A stretch of 64,000 bases of DNA, taken from assembly GCA_029721515.1 (NCBI GenBank), contig CM056556.1:20478169-20542168 (forward strand), written 5' to 3'. This DNA is from Synanceia verrucosa (lineage: Eukaryota; Chordata; Actinopteri; Perciformes; Synanceiidae). This document shows, piece after piece, positions 33,842 to 43,490 of the stretch (its first letter is position 1; every line of letters begins with the position of its first letter). Made by a program: the position numbers and the translations under genes. The notes under the pieces are model-generated. The model was not told the origin of the DNA, did no database searches, and was given only the letters and a program-made list of their open reading frames with translations.

Positions 33842-35273
33842 GGCTCCTACCTCTCCTCCTCCATCACATTCAGCATTGGATCACCTCAGGATTGTGTACT
33901 GAGTCCTCTCTTGTACTCACTATACACCTACATCTGTACACCAATCCATCTCTCAAACTCCATCATCAAGTTCGCTGATGACATCACCGTGGTCGGGCTC
34001 ATCTCAGAAGGAGATGAGTCTGCTTACAGAGATGAGGTTGAAAAACTATCAGTGTGGTGTTCGGTGAACAATCTCACACTGAACGCCACAAAAATCAAAG
34101 AACTCATCCTGGACTTCCGGAAAACCAGCACAGACCCTGCCCCACTTCTTATCAATGGAGAATGTGTTGAGAGGGTCCACTCTTTCAAATTTCTGGGAGT
34201 CCACATCACCAGCAACCTCTCCTGGTCTGTCAACACCACGGCGGTGGTGAAGAAGGCCCAGCAGCGACACCATTTCCTGAGGGAGCTAAGGAGGCACAAT
34301 CTGGATGCAAAGCTGTTGGTGACTTTCTATAGATCCACCATGGAGAGCATCCTGGTGTACTGCATCACAGTGTGGTACGCTGGGTGCACAGCAGCAGACA
34401 AGAGAGCTCTGCAGAGAGTTATTAACACCGCCCAGAAAAATCACTGGCTGCTCTCTGCTCTCACTGGAGGACATTGCTAGCTCACGCTACCTCAGCAGAG
34501 CTAAAAACATTATTAAGGACTCTTCTCACCCTGGTCACCACCTGTTTAACCTGCTGTCCTCTGGCAGGAGATACAGGTCCCACAAAACATGGACTAACAG
34601 ACTCAGAGACAGTTTTTTCCCCAGAGCCATCAGTGCTCTGAACACACAACATCATTGAATCTCTCTACCACACTGCCTCAACCTCTCTATTCTCTCTATT
34701 ACACTACCTCAACGCTCTGTATATCTGAGATATGTATTAATGTATATTATATATACATATACTACAGTATTGTCATATTATGTTTATATTATAATTATAT
34801 TAGTACTACATTAGTACTATACTGTTATATTATTATCATATTGTTATGCATTGTATCTCATAGATTCACAAACTATATTATCTTTACATATTGTTTTATA
34901 TAAATATTATAAACATACATATATATATCCTCTGTGCAGTGATGGTCAATGACAATGTGCAAAATTCTACTCCATTTCTATGTGCAATAATACCATTTCT
35001 GGAAAAACTGAAATTTGAAATTGTGAAATAACTTTTTTTTAACTTCTGAAGCAAAAATTATCCTATTCTCTACGTAAATCTGTACCTAACTACTGTAAAT
35101 ACTGTAAATAGTGTCTCATTTCTTATAACTTTATGAATTTTCTATTTTATATCTTTTTATACTTGTTTATTTCACTGAGCACCATGTGGAGCAGCGCTCC
35201 TAATTTCGTTGTATGCACCGTCATAAAATGACAATAAAGACTTTTGATTTGATTTGATTTGATTTGATTTGAT
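33842..35273 (+). pseudogene. L2-like LINE, 5'-truncated, with 3' tail
   Basis: It starts inside the palm domain (SPLLYSLYTYICTPIHLSNS, then KFADDITVVGLISEGDESAY) and continues through FKFLGVHITSNLSW and VVKKAQQRHHFLRELRRHN. The frame breaks at about 34440. The untranslated tail includes 'ttcgttgtatgcaccgt' and 'acaataaagacttttga' and ends in five TTTGA units (35244-35273), the usual tail form of such LINEs. It begins within a few bases of the previous LINE's end, giving two palm domains in tandem. Confidence 0.82.
35244..35273. repeat. TTTGA tail array of the L2-like LINE
   Basis: About six tandem TTTGA units directly after the acaataaag signal. Confidence 0.9.
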
Positions 35274-35319
35274 CATCAACAACTCACTATGAATTTTAAG
35301 GTTTTTATTTTGAAGTTTA

Positions 35320-35395
35320 CCTGTGTTATTCTATATTTATTTGTTCAGGGGGCAGGGGACAATAAAGGTTTACTGATTCTGATTCTGATTCTATA
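35320..35395 (+). repeat. Second LINE-type 3' tail
   Basis: The sequence 'gggacaataaaggtttact' is followed by three GATTCT units, the same kind of signal-plus-short-tandem tail as at 35230. Only the tail remains. Confidence 0.55.
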
Positions 35396-35458
35396 TTTTC
35401 AGAGTAAACTTTTTACGTCACAGGTTACATAATAACATCAGAGCTTTATAGCTTCTAG

Positions 35459-35468
35459 AATATATATA

Positions 35469-35510
<42 letters not shown>
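35459..35510. repeat. TA microsatellite
   Basis: Nearly pure TA run just before Tc1 copy B; such elements target TA. Confidence 0.9.
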
Positions 35511-35515
<5 letters not shown>

Positions 35516-35517
35516 CA

Positions 35518-36763
35518 CACTATATTGCCAAAAGTATTCGCTCACCCATCCAAATAATCAGAATCAGGTGTTCCAATCACGTCCATGGTCACAGGTGTAT
35601 AAAATCAAGCACCTAGGCATGCAGACTGCTTTTACAAACATTTGTGAAAGAATGGGTCGCTCTCAGCAGCTCAGTGAATTCCAGCGTGGAACTGTGATAG
35701 GATGCCACCTGTGCAACAAATCCAGTCGTGAAATTTCCTCGCTCCTAAATATTCTACAGTCAACTGTCAGCTGTATTATAAGAATGTGGAAGTGTTTGGG
35801 AACGACAGCAACTCAGCTACAAAGTGGTAGGCCACGTAAACTGATGGAGCGGGGTCAGCGGATGCTGAGGCACATAGTGCAAAGAGGTCGCCAACTTTCT
35901 GCAGAGTCAATCACTACAGATCTCCAAACTTCATGTGGCCTTCAGATTAGCTCAACAACAGTGCACATAGAACTTCATGGAATGGGTTTCCATAGCAGAG
36001 CAGCTGCATCCAAGTTATACATCACCAAGTGCAATGCAAAGTGATGGATGCAGTGGTGTAAAGCACGCTGCCACTGGACTCTATCAGTGGAGACACGTTC
36101 TCTGGAGTGACAAATCATGCATCTCCATCTGGCAATCTGATGGACGAGTCTGGGTTTGGCAGTTGCCAGGAGAACGATACTTGTCGAACTGCATTGTGCC
36201 AATTGTAAAGTTTGGTGGAGGGGGGATTATGGTGTGGGGTTGTTTTTCAGGAGCTGGGCTTGGCCCCTTAGTTCCAGTGAAAGGAACTCTGAATGCTTCA
36301 GCATACCAAGACATTTTGGACAATTCCATGCTCCCAACTTTGTGGGAACAGTTTGGAGCTGGCCCCTTCCTCTTCCAACATGACTGTGCACCAGTGCACA
36401 AAGCAAGATCCATAAAGACATGGATGACAGAGTCTGGTGTGGATGAACTTGACTGGCCTGCACAGAGTCCTGACCTCAACCTGATAGAAAACCTTTGGGA
36501 TGAATTAGAGCAGAGACTGAGAGCCAGGCCTTCTCGTCCAACATCAGTGTGTGACCTCACAAATACGCTTCTGGAAGAATGGTCAAAAATTCCCATAAAC
36601 ACACTCCTAAACCTTGTGGACAGCCTTTCCAGAAGAGTTGAAGCTGTTACAGCTGCAAAGGGTGGACCCACATCATATTGAACCATATGGATTAGGAATG
36701 GGATGTCAGTTAAGTTCACACGAGAGTCAAGGCAGTTGATTGAATACTTTTGGCAATATAGTA
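35518..36763 (+). mobile_element. Tc1-like transposon copy B, nearly full length
   Basis: The left end CACTATATTGCCAAAAGTAT is identical to copy A; the right end reads ATACTTTTGGCAATATAGTA. At 1.25 kb it keeps the catalytic segment deleted from copy A. It follows a TA array and is followed at once by a SINE. Copies A and B are closely similar, indicating the same family. Confidence 0.92.
35652..36681 (+). pseudogene. Tc1-like transposase, copy B, with one frame change
   Basis: The frame at 35511-36044 carries the helix-turn-helix half (MGRSQQLSEFQRGTVIGCHL, then SGRPRKLMERGQ). Around 35980-36060 the frame changes. The second frame, ending at 36681, carries VLWSDKSCISIWQSDGRVWV, then FLFQHDCAPVHKARS (second Asp) and SPDLNLIENLWDELEQRL (Glu), ending AAKGGPTSY. 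All three catalytic residues are present; the Phe usually after WSD.S. is replaced (SCIS for SRFS in copy A). One or two small indels and a TGA near 36043 inactivate it. Confidence 0.88.
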
Positions 36764-36775
36764 TACACCCACCAT

Positions 36776-37683
36776 CCAAAGACATGCATGGGGGTTAGGT
36801 TAATTGGCTAAATTAATTTGCCCTTAAGTGTGAATGTGAGTGTGAGTGGTTGTCTGTCTCTATGTGCCCTGCAATGAACTGTTGACTTGTCCAGGGTGTA
36901 CCCCACCTTTTGCCCTAAAGGCTGGAATATACTTCTCCGACTGCGTAATCCGTCATCCGACTCCGTAGCTACGGAGACCCCCGAGCCCTCGCACTTCTCC
37001 GTCATGATGCGTGTTGTGCAGCCCTGCGCTGAAATGCACCCCCTCGGAAAGTGAAGCAATTCGCCTTAATATCGCTGATAAAAGCAGGGGAAAATACTAT
37101 TTTATGATTTAATTATTTGTGAGGGAGATAGAAGAGAACAACATTGGTTGCTTTCAGTCTTTAAAACTCCTCTTCCTCTTTCTTTTCAACACAAAATCGG
37201 ATAATAGCGAGCATAAACCAACAACTTTCGGTATGTTCTGTGTAAATATACCCTAGCCATAATTACTAAATGAATTAAATAGATTTTTTGAGCAGGTTGA
37301 GTGTGTTTGATTTGCCTTTCACAAGGATAATCGATACTTTAGTTCCTGTCCTGTCCGCGCTGCTGCAGAGGATACCTGTCTGTCTGTTTGTGTGTAGGGA
37401 AAGGGGCTGCATTTCACAGCAGGGTGCAGCTAGAGGACCAATCACAGCCCTTGTCGTCTCCGTCTTCCCTTGACGGATTGACGGACAGTTAAAAAAAAAT
37501 TCCTGCGCCCGGAGACGACGGAGAGGCTCTCCGTCAGGCTCTCCGGCGACGGAGAGGGCTCTCCGTCTCTACGTACGGCACTTTACGGAGTACTATAAAT
37601 TGGCCTTAAGACAGCTGGGATAGGCTCCAGCCCCCCCACGACCCTATGTGAAGAGAAGTGGTAGAAAATGGATGGATGGAAGA
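36776..37683 (+). repeat. SINE copy split by a Harbinger-like MITE
   Basis: It begins in the middle of the SINE body (ccaaagacatgcatgggggt) and reads through 'gtgagtggttgtctgtctct' to 'ttgccctaa'. It resumes after the MITE at 37607 with 'taagacagctgggatagg' and a GGATGGAT tail. Compared with 62326-62690 the head with the polymerase III boxes is absent. Confidence 0.85.
36919..37606. mobile_element. PIF/Harbinger-like MITE inserted in a SINE
   Basis: The left end AGGCTGGAATATACTTCTCC and the right end (complement AGGCCAATTTATAGTACTCC) are imperfect inverted repeats. The SINE's TAA is duplicated on both sides (36916-36918, 37607-37609), the 3-base target expected of this superfamily. An intact SINE copy at 62606 shows the uninterrupted 'accctaagacag'. 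The interior has several 'ggagaggctctccg' palindromes near 37515-37575 and no transposase. Confidence 0.88.
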
Positions 37684-38602
37684 GCTAGCTCACGTCTGAG
37701 ACAGAAGAAAGTCTGGCGTGGCAATAGTTGATTCTCCCAGCATGTCATTCAGGTGCTCCACCGCCGCTGACATTGACCTCTGACCTCTTAATGAACAAGC
37801 ACAAGAAAAAAAGCTTTTCCTTGTGAGGATCAATAAAGTATCACATTATTATGTTATGTGGCATTAGATAAAAGGTTTGGCTATACAGCCCAATAATGGC
37901 TGGCACTCCACTTAGGTAATGTTACAAAGTAGAGCGGGATGGCTTCACTGGTCATAAGCGTATCGATGTTATGTGTTCATGCACTGACTTGTCTCCTTTT
38001 GCCATTGTTTCTCAGAAGCTTGCCTGCAGTCTTCAGGGATTAATATGACAATATCACCTTTCCATTCTGAGAAAAGGTAGATATGAATGATGTTCACGTA
38101 ATGAGTGCATGCACACGACTAGTCCTCAATTGGATCATATTCAGTATATGACATGTTTACATGGTTAGAACAGAAGCCTGGTTGCTCATCTCCATGTGGA
38201 CATTGGGTCCCAGGACTTTGTTTAATCCTGCTCTCACCTACTGGATTTCTCAGCATTACTGCCAGCTCCAACAATGTGTGTGTCTGTCTGCCTCCCTCAC
38301 AACATTCTGACCATGCATACACAGCTGCACAACAGATTTATTATCAATAATTGTATAAAATGGAAACAAGGACAGCACTTGAGTATTCTATATAGAATCT
38401 ACATCATGTAACTCTAGTACCTTACGTTTTTGAGTTGTATTGTTGTGCTGGCTAAAGCATCTATAAATAACCCCACCTTTATACTCTATAATGAATGCAA
38501 ATTTGCATCTTGCATCTATTCTGACAATTAAAAAAAAATCTTTTGGTATATTTTCAGCCCCTTGCTTTCATTTTAAAATCACTGAGTTGAGTGCTTCGTA
38601 TC
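37684..38602. other. Intergenic, nothing assigned
   Basis: Unique-looking AT-rich DNA without a convincing frame or bordered repeat. Confidence 0.5.
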
Positions 38603-38606
38603 TTAA

Positions 38607-39755
38607 CTCATTGAGTGCCAGCCCTTTTATAAAACCGAAAGTGCCTTGTGCCAGCGTTTTTGGCCATTTTGAGTCATATTTCAAGACCCACAGAATATTG
38701 TGTACTATGACTCTGAAAACACAGAATAGCTAAAATGAAAGAAGGGACTCTCCATTGCATTGTGGAAAAATGTTTGTTTTCATCTTGTTCCATTCTTATT
38801 TTATCTGAAGTAGAGGCCAGTATCACCAGATTTCCAGATTTTATTTTATTAACCTGACTCTCACCAGCTGAATGTAGTTCCACCTAGCTCCACACGGCAT
38901 TCTGCCTAGCTCCACACATTCATCTGGACTCGCACTGATGGGAAGGACTTCAAGGGAGCAAAAAATGACTGAGCCAATCAGGATTGCCGGGTGGGATTTT
39001 CATAGATGTGACATAGTGGAGAAGCGACTGTTTGATTCAGACAACAATGGCAGCTTGCAGCGAGGAATCATACGTCCACATTGATTCTGCTATTTCAACT
39101 GTGTTGTTGAATCTATTGCATATTCATTCTTTAAAAGATGAACAGAGAACATTTTGAAGGATCGTTCTGATCAGCATCACGGGTTGGTTTCGAGGTGAGT
39201 GGCTGAAGTAGCACGTCATTAAAGATGACGGACAAGTGGTTTATCCAATCACGTGCAAGGATTTTTGATAAGACCCCACCTTCTGAAATACATCTCCAGT
39301 GGAGCAATCCCAGATGAAAGTGTGGAGCTAGGCAGAACTACATTCAGCTGGAGAGAGTCAGACTAACATTTTACTCTCTGATCCCAATGTTTCCACTTCC
39401 TGCTTTGATCTTATTGGTTTATGCTGTCTCTGTATGTTCCGACTACATATCCCAGAAGCCCAAACATACTCGGTGGAACGGATTGCGCAAAGCTCAAATT
39501 TTGCGACCGCACAGACTGTTGTCACACAAAACACTGCTCGGCAAATATTTTCCACATTGATCCGCTTTCAATGTGAAATTGATCTTCCAATTCACAGAAA
39601 TTTCACATGAAACTACTAGCAGCATTGTGCTCGACTATGGAAGAGATATAGTACAAAATATTCAGTGGGTCTAGAAATATGACTCAAAATACGCAAAAAA
39701 AAAAACGCTGGCACAAGGCACTTTGGATTTTAAAAAATGGCTGCCACTCAAAGAG
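38607..39755. mobile_element. piggyBac-like MITE with another MITE inside it
   Basis: The left border is TTAA (38603-38606) then CTCATTGAGTGCCAGCC. The right border is GGCTGCCACTCAAAGAG then TTAC, a one-base decay of TTAA. The arms stay complementary for over 80 bases (agtgccttgtgccagcg / cgctggcacaaggcact). Family member 54309-54759 has TTAA on both sides. No transposase is present. The insertion at 38854-39361 accounts for about half its length. Confidence 0.82.
38854..39361. mobile_element. MITE with CTGACTCTC ends, nested in the piggyBac-like MITE
   Basis: The left end CTGACTCTCACCAGCTGAAT (then gtagttccacctagctccaca) pairs with the right end, whose complement reads CTGACTCTCTCCAGCTGAAT. 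TAAC occurs just outside on the left (38850-38853) and again just beyond the right end. The element interrupts the host's 'ttttatt ... attttactctctg' phrase, which is continuous in the 54309 copy. Confidence 0.8.
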
Positions 39756-39832
39756 TTACACAATAACATAAGTATTTTATTTAACAGACAATAACTGAAT
39801 TTAAAAAAAGATCATAAAACATGAGGTGTGGA

Positions 39833-40530
39833 TAGAGCTGTGTGATATTATGATATATATCGTAATGCGGTATAAAAATGTCTACCGTACAATATAAGCC
39901 TCTGTTGTTTATATCGTAATCTTAACATGTAGCTACTTAGTTAGCTCTGTTGCTACGCTAACATAAACGTTATTCTGGTTGTGGTTTAGATACGCCGTGT
40001 AAAGTACAACTCAACATCGAAATGACCGCTGGATAATCCAAATGTATCATGCGAGTTAAAAACGTGTATTGTATGAAGCATAGACATAACAGTATGACGG
40101 CTACTGTAACCGTAGCAACGCTACTGCTTTGCGGTAGCATGTTCACGTCACCCGTAAGGACAGGTTTGTGGCAGTTGTAGCTCGGAAGTGAAAAAAATGT
40201 TGGAGCTCAGAAGTAAAGAGAGGTAAAGCAGCATCGAGGGCGTCGTGTTGCGTGTGAATTATTTATTATCGCTTAAAACACATTTTTATTAGCAGCCAAA
40301 CTGCACAGTAAGTAGGCCACAGCGCAAACAAAGCCGGACTTCCGGTCGCTCTCAAAGTAAGCCTTCAGAATAAAAGCATATAAAGGATTACGCCGAAGAG
40401 GACATGGAGGAGAGCACAATGGAAAGTAAAAACACATCAGAAAAAATACTATATCGGAATATATATCATTATCGGGATATAAACTTGGCTATACTGGGAT
40501 ATAGAATTTTATCCATATCGCACAGCCCTA
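39833..40530. mobile_element. hAT MITE with TAGRGCTGTGYGATAT ends
   Basis: The left end TAGAGCTGTGTGATATTATG and the right end (complement TAGGGCTGTGCGATATGGAT) are inverted repeats. The flanking octamers ggtgtgga (39825-39832) and tgtgtgga (40531-40538) match at 7 of 8. The interior near each end is rich in 'atatcg' words, as usual for this fish MITE type; no transposase. Confidence 0.88.
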
Positions 40531-40670
40531 TGTGTGGATATCAGTGAAATAGTGTGAAGTGCATGTTTTGTGAGTGGAGAGTGTAGGTGTGTGTTGTAAG
40601 GTGCAAAACTAATCCAAAAATCAACTGAGGAAACTAAGGCTGCCACCTCGCCCGCGGTGCCTGCACAGAA

Positions 40671-40712
40671 CGAAAGAGAGAGTGAGAGAGAGAGAGAGAG
40701 AGTGAGAGTGAT
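40671..40712. repeat. GA microsatellite
   Basis: GA run with a few GT interruptions. Confidence 0.85.
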
Positions 40713-40825
40713 TAACAGGCCTAGATTTACAGAGAGGGAGACACCAGGCCCATCAATGCAGGAGGCACTGATTACTTTGGCTGCTGGTCCAGCTCAAAAA
40801 GCACTATGCCACCAAAAACAGGGCT

Positions 40826-42524
40826 ACAGAAGCTAATGTTAGCATCGAGCTACACTACAAAAGTAGGTAAGTTGGCAAACAATACATATTTCATGAAAAT
40901 AATAACTCCTCCCGAAGATAAACAAGTAATTATCTGTCCAACAGAATGAAAGCAGAAACTTCTGCATCACTTTTCAGTCCCTTCAGATATCTCAGTGTCT
41001 CCACTGATGTTCATTGTGGTTGATCCTCTGGCTTTATGCAGAGTTTTGTAGCTGCCTTTTCTGCCTCTGACTTTCTTCTCTTTGCCTGTTTAGCAGGGCA
41101 AGCCATCAGAAGTAACACTGCTAGCGGTGTTTTTAGCTGCATTTTATCTGCCATTGTTCTATGCAGAACAGATTCTCCTGCTAACTCTGTATTTCTGCAA
41201 AGGAGTGTGCCTTAGTGTGGTATCGTTCGCGAACGATTCGTTTGAAAGAACAAATCTTTTGAGTGAACGAACTGAACTGAATCACTTCCTGAACTGATTG
41301 ATTCATTTCTCAGTTCGCTTGAGCTCAGTCTCGGCATGGTGGCCGGGAGTTGAACTGCTTCATTCGTTATTTCATGGCTCGTGAACGAACTAGTTCACTG
41401 AAGGTTTCGTTCACTGAACGAAGGAGTGATTCTACCAGGAAGCTGCAGTTCACTGAACTCGGAGCGAGTTTGTTGCTCCTCGGCGCGAGGGGGGGCGAGT
41501 AAGGGCTTCCTTGGAGGAGGAAGCCAGCGTCCTCTTCCAAGGAAGCCTGTAGAGTCACTCAGTCAGTCCCGCGAGGAGGACCTAGAAGCGGGGGATAAGC
41601 TCTCATGACACTGACATTGTGATGTGAATGTGAAGCCACATTCAAACAAATGCACACACATCACAGTGTTCATATTAACAGACTGAAGAGCAGAGGAGAG
41701 GAGTGAGTGAGATTAACCGGTGCACGCAGGGTTTACATTGATATTTCATTCTTAATATATTATTGATTAATAGTTTATTTAGTTTATATATTATTAGTAA
41801 TAGTTTAGTAATAGTAATAGCTTATATATTATTGATTAATAGATTGTCATTTTACTTTTTAATGATTATTTCCCACTTTGATTGTTTCTTGTTTTCATTT
41901 CAGTGCAATAACAATATTTAATAACCTGACATTTCACACCACATTCACATCACATACACTATATTTGTTATTTTAAAAGGCTAGAAATACATATAGGTCT
42001 TCAGCCTATATAAACTTTTATTTTTAATCTCCCCAGCTTTCCTAGTTTACAACATTAAGTAAACTTCGCAATAACAGAAAGAGGACTGTGGTGAACATCC
42101 TGCTTGCTGCAGTGTCATGGGCTGGGGGGTTATCTCAGTGATTCGATGAATGAATCTTTTGAACGGATCTTTTCAATGAACGATTTGTACAGATTCAGTT
42201 CAGTCAAAAGAATTCTTTTGCCCATCACTAGTGTGCCGGATATTTCCGGCAACAGTGGGGAGGAGGGAGGAACAGTGGGGGGACATGAGCAGGATGAGAC
42301 ATTAAGGCATCTAATTGGTTCTTCCACTCGACCCCAGTGGCAGTTTATTGGTCAGAGTTTTTATAGTCCTGCAGCTGCCACACAGGTCTGATTCTTTTCT
42401 TTTTGATTCTCATTCCTTTTTCTGAATACGTAACGTATTGATTGCTCTCAGGGTGGAAGTCCATTTTACCCGGTATAACAAAAATTGTTTCTGAACAGAA
42501 TAACAGACTATAGCTTTAAGTGTA
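40826..42524. repeat. Dispersed repeat copy 1, carrying a hAT insertion
   Basis: After removing the hAT MITE at 41213-42230, about 680 bases align end to end with 61084-61744. Shared phrases include aataataactcctcccgaag, 'ttttcagtcccttcagat' and 'gtggggaggagggagg'. No protein is encoded. The outer limits are set only by where similarity to the second copy stops. Confidence 0.8.
41213..42230. mobile_element. hAT MITE with a paralogous empty site
   Basis: The left end TAGTGTGGTATCGTTCGCGA and the right end (complement TAGTGATGGGCAAAAGAATT) are related, with the terminal TAGTG shared. The duplicated octamers are gtgtgcct (41205-41212) and gtgtgccg (42231-42238). The second copy of the host repeat has one uninterrupted gtgtgttg at 61470-61477. 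Near both ends it repeats 'gaacgaa', 'tgaatca' and 'gattcag' words. Confidence 0.9.
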
Positions 42525-42719
42525 GAATATAAATGCTGTTGCAGTGCATTTTCTATTTTCATTCTTTAGAAATCACCACAGTATCTTTTTGTGGTTGTAA
42601 TGGGCTAATTAGCACTAAACACAAAGTTCAGCTGCAGCTATTGAAAAACATTACAAGATTTGCATTATAAATACATATATAGGCAACAGATTCATACATG
42701 AAATTTGACTTATTTCTTA

Positions 42720-43490
42720 AACTTCTTTAGGAGCAGTGGGCTGCTGTGAAGAAACCGTGGAGCAACCTGTCCTCCTTTGGACAGAGTTTGTTTCCTCAGA
42801 TACTCCGCTTCGTTTGGGCAGGTGTGGAAAGCTCATACGAACTCTGGTGCGGACCAAATAGACAAACTCCGGTCCGCTTGAAATCGGGGGTCTCGGCTCG
42901 TTTGCAAGTGAATCCTGGTGCAATTCGTATGCAGTGTTAAAGCTCACCGGACCAAACACAGGACCAAATGTATGTAGTGCATGTACAGTAAGTAAAGCAC
43001 GCAAAACAAACAACGAGTGAGTGACCACCGTTAGCAGTTAGCTAGCTTAGCTCAATCATCTGAACAACATAACCCATAAATTCACAATTTGATGTATTTG
43101 AACAAAATTAATCACAACTACCAACAGTCACAGCCCTTAAGCTCTGTGCTGATGTGTTGTCACATGTTATACTGTCAAAGTTAGACTATTAACAGCTTCA
43201 ATCCCTGACAAACTACGTCAGCATTAGTGACGGTTGTGTTCACTAGTGTGTAGGTAGGCAACGTTAACATTGTAGCATTCCCTCAAATAATGTAACGAAG
43301 CACCAGTCCACCCCTGTTTGTAGTCTGTGAGGTTACATACCTGACTGCTGACGCTCAGAAAGTTTGGTGCGGTTCAGGAATTGCAGTGTGAAAGCAGAAC
43401 CGAACCAAGTGAAAAATGCAACAATGTTGCAACTTTCAGCACCCCAAGCGAACCGAGTCCCCTTGGTTAGGTGTGAAAGCGACCTTAGTC
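42720..43490. repeat. Probable MITE-type repeat, borders unclear
   Basis: Phrases such as 'gggcaggtgtggaaagctcat', 'ctggtgcggaccaaa' and 'ggtgtgaaagcgacctta' recur in both orientations across the block (ggaccaaa / tttggt...). This looks like a MITE of the kind with 'gtgtgaaagc' ends. Clean ends and a target duplication were not found. Confidence 0.4.

Noticed and set aside
34024..34474. Minus-strand frames opposite the L2-like LINE
   Set aside because: Antisense to the recognised reverse-transcriptase frame; no similarity of their own.
36084..36785. A 233-codon minus-strand frame over Tc1 copy B
   Set aside because: It is the complement of the transposase frame, whose DDE motifs are on the plus strand.
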